Part shown: in pieces, positions 1 to 6,027 of the stretch
How the letters are laid out: each line of letters opens with the position of its first letter
Numbering within the stretch: position 1 is the first letter of the stretch
Assembly (NCBI GenBank): GCA_029261295.1
Contig: JAJDBP010000007.1
Coordinates: 186,001-250,000, forward strand
From: Nitrospirales bacterium
GTDB taxonomy: Bacteria > Nitrospirota > Nitrospiria > Nitrospirales > UBA8639
Direction: 5' to 3'
DNA length: 64,000 nucleotides
Notes under the pieces: model-generated
The model's database searches: none
What the model saw: the letters and a program-made list of their open reading frames with translations, nothing else
What the model was told of the DNA's origin: nothing
Translations under genes and position numbers: made by a program

Positions 1-43
1 GGTCCAAATACCTCGGATCATAGACAAAGCCGACGCGTCCCAT
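1..43 (-). CDS. Histone deacetylase-like protein, N-terminal fragment cut by the window edge
   Basis: An ATG at 43 opens a frame that runs off the left edge after 14 codons and reads MGRVGFVYDPRYLD. A start of the type GFVYDxRYL is common in the histone deacetylase/acetoin utilisation (AcuC-like) amidohydrolase family, where it precedes the DTGPGHPERP block. Only these residues are visible, so no zinc ligand or catalytic residue can be checked. The bases from 44 to 246 show nothing else recognisable. Confidence 0.35.
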   Translation of the reverse strand, partial: MGRVGFVYDPRYLD

Positions 44-246
44 AACAATCAGTTTCCAGTCTTGAAGCTCACAGGCAAATGGGCGAGAAAATCAACAAAT
101 ACCAGACTTGTATTGACTCATCTCAGGAAGGAAAATCGTCCAGAATCCTACCATAGGCCCTAGTCTTAGACAACGGATTGAGGCCCATGATAGGGTGATG
201 ACTCTTTGGCCTTGCACACAATCATGATAGAGGGAAATCATCCACA

Positions 247-564
247 ATGGCTAACCCAAAGATTGAACAATTTAAAAAAATTCTACAGATGGACCCTAAG
301 GACGAAACCATGTGGTTCGGGCTTGGCAAAGCCTACATGGGGGATGAAAATTGGGCTGAAGCCGTCCCAGCACTAGAAGAATGCATCAAAGTCAGGCCCA
401 ATTACTCGGCAGCCTACTTCGCCCTCGCACAATCACTACAGAAGCAGGAACAACTTGAAAAATGCCGATCGATTTGTGCAGATGGCATCACCGTCGCGAC
501 CACAAATGGGGATTTACTCGTGATCAAAAACCTGGAAGAACTCCTTAACTCCCTTCCCTCCTAA
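247..564 (+). CDS. Small tetratricopeptide repeat (TPR) protein
   Basis: A 105-residue soluble protein made almost entirely of TPR helices. Repeat-type positions are visible around residues 20-50 (WFGLGKAYMGDENWAEA then ALEECIKVRPNY) and 54-85 (AAYFALAQSLQKQEQLEKC). There is no signal peptide or membrane segment, so it should be cytoplasmic. TPRs bind partner proteins, but the partner cannot be read from the sequence. The gene stands alone, with 98 bases between its stop and the transposase gene behind it. The ATG is preceded by AGAGGGAAATCATCCACA, a plausible though distant ribosome site. Confidence 0.8.
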   Translation: MANPKIEQFKKILQMDPKDETMWFGLGKAYMGDENWAEAVPALEECIKVRPNYSAAYFALAQSLQKQEQLEKCRSICADGITVATTNGDLLVIKNLEELLNSLPS

Positions 565-576
565 CCCCGGGATTTT

Positions 577-618
577 TGACAATTGGGGTCAGACTCGCCA
601 TCATGCCATGACAATTGG
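577..618. repeat. Paired TGACAATTGG direct repeats in front of the RAYT gene
   Basis: TGACAATTGG occurs at 577-586 and again at 609-618. The motif TGGGGTCAG (584-592) overlaps the first copy. Short structured repeats of this kind commonly flank REP-associated tyrosine transposases and are thought to be their DNA substrates. Each repeat contains the palindrome CAATTG. Confidence 0.5.
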
Positions 619-662
619 TATGCTCTCAGCTGCCCTCAACGACTCGCCCTAAGGGAGAATCC

Positions 663-1355
663 ATGGCCCGCTTACCCCGTTTTTTCGCCCCAGACATTCC
701 TCTCCACGTTATCCAACGAGGGAACAATCGCCAAAAGTTATTCAACCACATTGCTGATTATCAGGTATATTTAGACTGGATGAAAGAGGCCGCCCAAGAG
801 CACGAGTGCGCCATTCATGCCTACGTGCTCATGCCTGACCATGGGCACCTCCTCGTCACGCCCAAACACCAGGAGAGTTTGCCCAAGACCTTTCAATCCC
901 TAGGCCGACGCTATGTGCAATATTTTAATTCCACCTATGAACGAACAGGAACACTCTGGGAAGGGCGCTACCGCGCTACTTTGATTGAAAGTGAAACCTA
1001 CCTGCTCGCGTGTTCCCGATATATTGAGCTCAACCCTGTGCGAGCCGAGATGGTACGACACCCGCGCGATTATCGTTGGTCAAGTTATCACTATCATGCC
1101 GAGGGAAAATCGGTTCCTCTTCTTTCTCCGCATAAGCTCTATCAGCGTTTAGGCAGCACTGCCGCCGAACGACAGCAAGCGTATCGAACACTTTTTCGCC
1201 ATCACTTAAGTGGAGAAACCCTCGACGCCATCCGGGAGGCCACCAATAAAGCCTGGGTCTTAGGGAGTGACAAATTCAAAGACCGCCTCGCGAAAAAATT
1301 AGACCGTCGCGTGGCGCCATTACCGCGAGGCCGTCCATCACTAGGGAAAGACTGA
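663..1355 (+). CDS. REP-associated tyrosine transposase (RAYT, Y1/HUH family)
   Basis: A 230-residue single-strand DNA transposase of the IS200/IS605-related Y1 superfamily. The HUH metal-binding pair is DHGH at residues 59-62. HVIQRGNNRQ at 15-24 and RTGTLWEGRY at 94-103 are family motifs, and the likely nucleophile is Tyr120 in RYIELNPVRA. The ATG at 663 is chosen because GGGAGAA lies just upstream and the conserved MARLPRF start follows. An upstream in-frame start at 615 would add 16 unconserved residues. RAYTs are usually single-copy domesticated transposases that mobilise or maintain REP-like palindromes. The frame is intact, so it may be active. Confidence 0.93.
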   Translation: MARLPRFFAPDIPLHVIQRGNNRQKLFNHIADYQVYLDWMKEAAQEHECAIHAYVLMPDHGHLLVTPKHQESLPKTFQSLGRRYVQYFNSTYERTGTLWEGRYRATLIESETYLLACSRYIELNPVRAEMVRHPRDYRWSSYHYHAEGKSVPLLSPHKLYQRLGSTAAERQQAYRTLFRHHLSGETLDAIREATNKAWVLGSDKFKDRLAKKLDRRVAPLPRGRPSLGKD

Positions 1356-1356
1356 T

Positions 1357-2322
1357 TCATAGACAATGCCCGGTCAGCGAAAAAAAGTCAGGTAGGCTGA
1401 TATTTCCGCCGGAAAGAAGGGCACCCACTCTCTTTTTTACCAAGGCAGGCTCCCCACGAAGAAGGGGTACTAAGGCCACCGCAGCTGATGGCTCGAGAAC
1501 CAGATGGAGGCGTTCAAACGCGATCTTCATGGCCGAGATAATTTCCTCTTCTTCGACCACAAAAATTTCTTCGACATGATCTTGCAACACACCAAACGTG
1601 CATTCGCCCAAGCTTGTCCGTAACCCATCCGCAATGGTGTCAGCCGGATCAGGCCTCACAATCATCCCCTGTTGCAAAGATAGGCAAGCATCCATGGCTC
1701 TCGCTGGCTCGCAGCCATAGACTTTGATGGCTGAATGTAGGCCATGAGCGGCAAGGCAGGCTCCTGAAAGCAATCCTCCTCCACCAACCGGTGCCAGAAT
1801 CACATCCAACGTGGGCTCGGCTTGGAGTAATTCCAAGGTGGCCGTACCCTGCCCGGCAATTACATCTGCATCATTAAAGGGATGGATGAACAGTCCTCGC
1901 TTTCGCCACACTAAGTCTTGAGCGAATTCCTGGGCCTCCTGACGTGTAGACCGCACAGTAACCGTCCCCTTTAGTTCTTCTACCCGCATTCGTTTGAAAA
2001 CATTGACTGGCTCAGGCATGACGATATGGGCGGAATATCCAAGGAGCTGACTCGCCAATGCAAGGCCTTGTGCATGATTACCAGAGGAGACCGTCACTAC
2101 CTGATGAAATGGAGCAGAGGACTCCTTGCATGCCAAACCATGATAGGCCCCTCGAAATTTAAAGGCCCCGGTTCGTTGCAAATTTTCACATTTAAGAAAG
2201 ACGGTGCCTCCGCATAGTTCATCTAAATATGATGAACGGAGGACCGGCGTTTGATAGACAATGCCGTCCAGAATCTTGGCCGCGCGCTGGACATGTAAAA
2301 ATGTTGGGAGGGGAAAAGTCAT
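1357..2322 (-). CDS. Threonine/serine dehydratase-like PLP enzyme
   Basis: A 321-residue fold-type II PLP enzyme that deaminates threonine or serine to the 2-oxo acid. The Schiff-base lysine is Lys55 in TGAFKFRGA. The glycine-rich phosphate loop GGGGLLSG lies near residue 178 and SGGNIS is near the C-terminus. There is no regulatory ACT domain, so it resembles the short catabolic TdcB or serine racemase-like forms rather than full IlvA. A TTG at 2355 could extend it by 11 residues. It follows the unknown gene at 2379-3080 on the same strand with a short gap, so they may share a transcript. The exact substrate cannot be assigned. Confidence 0.85.
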   Translation of the reverse strand: MTFPLPTFLHVQRAAKILDGIVYQTPVLRSSYLDELCGGTVFLKCENLQRTGAFKFRGAYHGLACKESSAPFHQVVTVSSGNHAQGLALASQLLGYSAHIVMPEPVNVFKRMRVEELKGTVTVRSTRQEAQEFAQDLVWRKRGLFIHPFNDADVIAGQGTATLELLQAEPTLDVILAPVGGGGLLSGACLAAHGLHSAIKVYGCEPARAMDACLSLQQGMIVRPDPADTIADGLRTSLGECTFGVLQDHVEEIFVVEEEEIISAMKIAFERLHLVLEPSAAVALVPLLRGEPALVKKRVGALLSGGNISLPDFFSLTGHCL

Positions 2323-2378
2323 AGTAGAGGGTTGGCCCCAACCTGCTACCCACAATGGCTTCTATCGATTTCCTGTGG

Positions 2379-3080
2379 TCAGCTTTCGCCTTCAGGAGGA
2401 CGCTTGAGTTCTTCGAGCGCTACTTGCTTAGGCAGGAGAACGGGAAAGACAATACCGATTGGGTCACCCCGATGAATCGTGATGGGCTCTTGGGAAGGAA
2501 TCTCTAATTGCAGCAAGAAATTGGTGACGAAGGCATCGTAATCTGGAAGAAAGTCGTAGAGATTGGGGGTCGTTTTATACTCTTGCGTTTTAATGCCTTC
2601 CCAAATGGAAAAGGGGCGTTGCGGCAGGTGGTAAAAATGGTTGGGCACGTCCTTCATCATCATCCCTAGTTGTTTGGGATAATAAAATCGAATGCCGCAA
2701 CACAGCTTGGGGAACCCGCTATTGAGAATACTATCCACATACATCCCGGAAAAGGATTTATAGCCCAGCAGACGTTCTTCTGGAAGAATGGGCGGCGATT
2801 GCCATTCAAACCCTTTGCCCGCACGTCGAATCCGGCAATCCGCCGGAGAGCGAATGAGCCATCCATACTGCCCCACGAATCGGACCGGGCCACAATCATC
2901 AGGGATCACTTTATAACCGCTCGCAGCCAGCTGGCGCTGTTCATCTAAGTCCATCCCCGTCATCATGGGCCGATGCGGCTGAAAATCAAGTTTCAGGCGT
3001 TCCGGGGCAAAGGCCGTGGAGTATTCTCGCTCCCAATACACCACCCACTTATTGTCTGTGCTTTCTGGCAGTTCGTTCAT
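2379..3080 (-). CDS. Conserved-looking protein of unknown function
   Basis: A 233-residue soluble protein without a signal peptide or membrane segment. I do not recognise the family with confidence. The layout GQYGWLIRSP near residue 68, then a variable middle, then ITIHRGDPIGIVFPV near residue 203 weakly recalls DUF6065-type proteins, but this is a guess. Two adjacent cysteines (KLCCGIRF) lie around residue 126. It begins 9 bases after the stop of the flavodoxin gene and is followed closely by the PLP enzyme, suggesting one operon of three genes. Confidence 0.65.
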   Translation of the reverse strand: MNELPESTDNKWVVYWEREYSTAFAPERLKLDFQPHRPMMTGMDLDEQRQLAASGYKVIPDDCGPVRFVGQYGWLIRSPADCRIRRAGKGFEWQSPPILPEERLLGYKSFSGMYVDSILNSGFPKLCCGIRFYYPKQLGMMMKDVPNHFYHLPQRPFSIWEGIKTQEYKTTPNLYDFLPDYDAFVTNFLLQLEIPSQEPITIHRGDPIGIVFPVLLPKQVALEELKRPPEGES

Positions 3081-3089
3081 GAAGGGGTT

Positions 3090-3737
3090 CTACTTCTTAA
3101 CGGCATTTTCTGCATTTGGTTTATCTGTAGGGCCTTCGCCTCGTTTCACCATCCAAGCCACTTCGGCCACTCGTTTTCCTAATGCCATGGCATCCGCTTT
3201 TTCTTGCTCATCAATACCAGGACTGTCACCTTCCGTGGTCGCCGACGCACCAAAGGCTCCACCATCACTCACCACAATCATCTGATTCCCCAACATGGCA
3301 GCCAAGATAGTTAACATGGTCAGTTCTTTTCCACTCGACACTTGGCCGCCTGTCGAAAAAGCTGCTCCCACTTTATTGCGCATTTTGAATTCCGGGAATA
3401 CCCCAAATTCAAATTGCCATCGATCAAAAAATGTTTTCACTTCTCCTGACATATTCGACCAATACACCGGCGACCCCACGACCACCGCATCACTGCCGAA
3501 TAACACCTCAGCTGTGACCTCACCCACAGGATGAAGAAGCACACGCGTACCAGGAACAGCTTGAGCTCCCGACACCACGCTATTGGCCATTATTTTGGTA
3601 TTGCCGGACAGGGAATGGTAGGCGACCAAAACCTGAATGGTCTCTGCATGAGAATGGACCTGGGCCGAAACTTGGGAGCATCCAACGCACAGGAATAGCA
3701 ATCCCAGAAGCAACCGAACAGCAGATTGAGCCATCAT
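3090..3737 (-). CDS. Flavodoxin / WrbA-like protein with lipoprotein signal
   Basis: A 215-residue protein with an NADPH-dependent FMN reductase/flavodoxin fold. The FMN phosphate loop is YHSLSGNTK near residue 41, GSPVYWSNMSGEVKTFFDR is the second FMN segment, and AFSTGGQVSSGKE is the third; the order fits WrbA-type quinone reductases. The N-terminus is a lipoprotein signal (LLLGLLFLCVGC), so the mature enzyme should be anchored on the periplasmic side. This is unusual because WrbA and flavodoxins are normally cytoplasmic. Two consecutive ATGs at 3737 and 3734 make the exact start uncertain. Confidence 0.85.
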   Translation of the reverse strand: MMAQSAVRLLLGLLFLCVGCSQVSAQVHSHAETIQVLVAYHSLSGNTKIMANSVVSGAQAVPGTRVLLHPVGEVTAEVLFGSDAVVVGSPVYWSNMSGEVKTFFDRWQFEFGVFPEFKMRNKVGAAFSTGGQVSSGKELTMLTILAAMLGNQMIVVSDGGAFGASATTEGDSPGIDEQEKADAMALGKRVAEVAWMVKRGEGPTDKPNAENAVKK

Positions 3738-3826
3738 CAAACTTCAGGAAAGTCGAGAGGTAGGAGAAACCATACCAACAAATGACTCAAGAAAGGATTG
3801 ACTGAAAGATGCCGAATGAAGAAGCG

Positions 3827-4012
3827 TTACTGACGCCCAGTTTCTTCATCATATTGCTCTTCCACCGACACATGGGTGAGCGCACCTCGATGGTCACACA
3901 CATGACACCGCACGCGGAATTCCTCTATCCATCTCTCTTGCACAAAATGTTTGCAACATTTAGGACAGGCAAACACGCCTTTCACATAATGCACTTGCTT
4001 CTTATACTTCAT
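3827..4012 (-). CDS. Small zinc-ribbon protein
   Basis: A 61-residue protein with two CxxC knuckles, FACPKCCKHF around residues 15-24 and RCHVCDHRG around 35-43, which should bind one zinc ion. The acidic tail EEQYDEETGRQ follows. The ATG at 4012 lies 6 bases downstream of GAGGGGG, a strong ribosome site; a GTG one codon earlier is also possible. It stands alone between the flavodoxin and the xerD remnant. Small zinc ribbons can be nucleic-acid or protein adaptors, and nothing here decides between these. Confidence 0.7.
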   Translation of the reverse strand: MKYKKQVHYVKGVFACPKCCKHFVQERWIEEFRVRCHVCDHRGALTHVSVEEQYDEETGRQ

Positions 4013-4130
4013 CACCGACCCCCTCTAAAAATAGAATGAATACGAAGGATTAGCCTGCCATACCCCTTTTCCAAAATGCAACTTAGGCTGCACCATCCAT
4101 ACGAATTGCTTGTCATCTGGAACTTAATAT

Positions 4131-4196
4131 CTATGAATTTCGGTGTTTGCAGGCGAAGAACTTGTCGTGGACTGATTTGAGGCAGGTGTGTTGGAC
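4131..4196 (-). pseudogene. Displaced duplicate of the xerD 3' end
   Basis: Read on the minus strand these bases encode VQHTCLKSVHDKFFACKHRN plus Ser and a stop. It aligns with the C-terminus of the XerD at 4909-5811 (VEHTRLKAVHDNYFPRKQRN), with about 12 of 21 residues identical. At DNA level 4162-4183 matches 4943-4964 at 21 of 22 bases. The homology ends at 4196 and nothing upstream of it is recombinase-like. It is therefore a fragment left by duplication or insertion, with the BrnTA genes lying between the two copies. Confidence 0.8.
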
Positions 4197-4218
4197 AGAA
4201 ATCTCTTATTTCAGTCCG

Positions 4219-4548
4219 TCATGAGACGGTGCTGCGAGCACGGCGTGCGTTGGAACGAGAGGGTCGGCTGCTTCTCGCTGGCGGAGAAGGCTCGGCTTTC
4301 TCACCTAACCACACTTTGATCAGAGACTGGTAGGGAACATCACGCCGGTTGGCCTCAACTTTGATCTTCTCCAGCAACGAAAGCGGGAGGCGCAAAGAAA
4401 TGGCCTGAGTAGACGGCTTCACATTTGGGAATCTCACATTCTTTGCCTGCGACCAATCAATATACTCCGTTGAATCGTGGCGCTCCCAAAATACCCGCTC
4501 TTCAGCTTCGTTTTTAAACTTTGGGATTGTTTTGAGTTTTTTCTTCAT
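4219..4548 (-). CDS. brnA: BrnA/CopG-family antitoxin
   Basis: A 109-residue DNA-binding antitoxin. The ribbon-helix-helix part is AISLRLPLSLLEKIKVEANRR followed by DVPYQSLIKVWL, around residues 48-83, the typical C-terminal position in BrnA. The N-terminal half (residues 1-45, EERVFWERHDSTEYIDW) should wrap the toxin. The tail after residue 85 is rich in Arg, Ser and Pro. It overlaps the 3' end of the toxin gene by 35 bases, so the two are translated from one message. BrnA proteins normally repress their own promoter, and a palindrome fitting that role lies at 4839-4857. Confidence 0.85.
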   Translation of the reverse strand: MKKKLKTIPKFKNEAEERVFWERHDSTEYIDWSQAKNVRFPNVKPSTQAISLRLPLSLLEKIKVEANRRDVPYQSLIKVWLGEKAEPSPPARSSRPSRSNARRARSTVS

Positions 4549-4831
4549 ACATCCTCCGTTCCGTTCGGTGCATCGCCCTAGCTGAAATCACTCGAATTTT
4601 TCGTCCTCCAAATCGCAAGGTGAAGGTAATATGAAGCAAACGGCCCTCATTCGTTTTACCAAGAACGTGAAACCGTGCTTCCCCCTCACTGTGCTTTACA
4701 TCTGGAACATGGACAATCGGCACATTAAAAAATACTTGCTCGGCTTCAACTTGTGTCACTCCATGCTTATCCGCACTCTTCCTGACATTGGCCGCATCCC
4801 AATCGAAGCCATCAATATTCCGATAATCCAT
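4514..4831 (-). CDS. brnT: BrnT-family ribonuclease toxin
   Basis: A 105-residue type II toxin with a RelE-like fold that cleaves RNA and is neutralised by BrnA. The family hallmarks are the FDWDAANVRKSADKHGVT start (residues 9-26), a central RFHVLGKTNEGRLLHITFTLR block and the basic RKIRVISARAMHRTERRMYE end. The conserved His, Arg and SAR positions appear present, so the toxin looks intact. The toxin gene precedes the antitoxin, the normal brn order. No Shine-Dalgarno sequence precedes the ATG at 4831; the promoter placement suggests a leaderless message. Confidence 0.88.
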   Translation of the reverse strand: MDYRNIDGFDWDAANVRKSADKHGVTQVEAEQVFFNVPIVHVPDVKHSEGEARFHVLGKTNEGRLLHITFTLRFGGRKIRVISARAMHRTERRMYEEKTQNNPKV

Positions 4832-4838
4832 TAATTTT

Positions 4839-4857
4839 GTATATTACTATAATATAC
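4839..4857. promoter_or_regulatory. Palindromic operator of brnTA
   Basis: GTATATTA (4839-4846), a 3-base spacer CTA and TAATATAC (4850-4857) form a perfect 8-base inverted repeat. It covers the predicted -10 box and ends 8 bases before the toxin start. BrnA-type ribbon-helix-helix repressors bind short AT-rich palindromes over their own promoter, so this is the expected autorepression site. Confidence 0.65.
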
Positions 4858-4869
4858 ATATACTTTCAA
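4841..4869 (-). promoter_or_regulatory. Sigma70-type promoter of brnTA
   Basis: On the minus strand TTGAAA (4864-4869) and TAATAT (4841-4846) are separated by 17 bases. Transcription would begin near 4834, only about three bases before the ATG at 4831. With no ribosome site present, the toxin message would be leaderless or nearly so. Confidence 0.65.
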
Positions 4870-4908
4870 GATTCTCGGCATTCCTTGCGCAGGTCTGGCA
4901 ATGCCCTT

Positions 4909-5811
4909 TTATTTCTGATTCCGTTGTTTTCGTGGGAAATAGTTGTCGTGGACTGCTTTGAGGCGGGTATGTTCAACATGGGTATAAATTTGTGTGGTGG
5001 CAATGCTTGCATGCCCAAGCATCATCTGAACGGATCTGAGGTCAGCCCCATGATCCAAAAGGTGGGTGGCGAATGAGTGGCGCAGCATATGAGGGGAAAT
5101 CGGCTTGATAATACCTGCCCGCACGGCACGGGCCTTTAAGATATTCCAAAAACATTGCCGGCTCATGGGCCGGCCTAACCGTGTGAGGAAAAGGGCATGG
5201 GATTTTTTTGTTTTGAGGTACTGTGGACGAATCACGGCAATATAGTGCGCAACCAAATCTCGAGCCTTTTGGCCAATGGGCACAATACGTTGTTTATCCC
5301 GCTTGCCGGTGGCTTGCAAAAAACCCACATCAATGTTGATGTGGGCCAACTCCAAATTGACTAACTCCGAAACACGTAGCCCAGTGGCATAGAGCAATTC
5401 CACCATGGCCGCATCACGCCAATCATCTCGCTGCCCCATGGCTGGAAGGTTGAGAAGTCGCGTGACCTCCGATTCGGACAAGAGCTTGGGGAGTTGCACC
5501 CATTGCTTGGGTGTCCCTTTAATGATCCCTTCGAACGCTCCGCTCCCCTGGCTTAAAGCCAGATGCTTGTAAAAACCTCTAACCGCTGCCAAGCACCGTG
5601 CGATGGACGAAGAGGATAAGCCCGCCGTTTTAAGACTATATAGAAATTGGACCCATAACGGTTTTGTGAGCGCATGAAGGTCCGTCAGACCTTCCTGTTG
5701 GAAAAAATCAGTGAGTTTTCGAAGATCTCGCCGATAGGCCGCCAAGGTATTAGCCGCACAGCCACTTTCCACTTGCAACATTGTCAGGTATTCATCCATT
5801 AATTCTTGCAT
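4909..5811 (-). CDS. xerD: Tyrosine recombinase XerD/XerC
   Basis: A 300-residue site-specific recombinase that resolves chromosome dimers at dif. The N-terminal SAM-like domain covers residues 1-85 and the catalytic domain about 110-300. The full catalytic set is visible: Arg146 (TGLRVSEL), Lys170, His241 and Arg244 (HMLRHSFATH), His267 (LGHASI) and Tyr276 (TQIYTHV). Length and sequence fit the XerD branch, but XerC cannot be excluded. The gene ends in VHDNYFPRKQRNQK, the segment duplicated at 4131-4196. It is transcribed divergently from the gene at 6028. Confidence 0.92.
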   Translation of the reverse strand: MQELMDEYLTMLQVESGCAANTLAAYRRDLRKLTDFFQQEGLTDLHALTKPLWVQFLYSLKTAGLSSSSIARCLAAVRGFYKHLALSQGSGAFEGIIKGTPKQWVQLPKLLSESEVTRLLNLPAMGQRDDWRDAAMVELLYATGLRVSELVNLELAHINIDVGFLQATGKRDKQRIVPIGQKARDLVAHYIAVIRPQYLKTKKSHALFLTRLGRPMSRQCFWNILKARAVRAGIIKPISPHMLRHSFATHLLDHGADLRSVQMMLGHASIATTQIYTHVEHTRLKAVHDNYFPRKQRNQK

Positions 5812-5878
5812 AACGACCTTGGCTCAAGAATATTCCGTGATACCTTTCATTAAGCGATCAATTCAGGTTTTTCTGCCC

Positions 5879-5942
5879 TTGACAGAAATTGTGGTGTTCT
5901 CCTATTTAGGTAAGCGAACTTCCTGATATAATAATCCGAAAC
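5879..5942 (+). promoter_or_regulatory. Two candidate promoters for the LpoA-like gene
   Basis: TTGACA (5879-5884) and TATTTA (5903-5908) with an 18-base spacer form one candidate. A second, TGATATAAT at 5934-5942, is a consensus extended -10 element without a clear -35. Either would give a leader of roughly 80-115 bases before the ATG at 6028. Confidence 0.55.
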
Positions 5943-6027
5943 AGTCATCAACGCACCCTCATCAACCAATTATCTTGATTCACCCTAGTCAGAATTCTCC
6001 AAAACGACAGCCGTTCCTTCCAACCGT

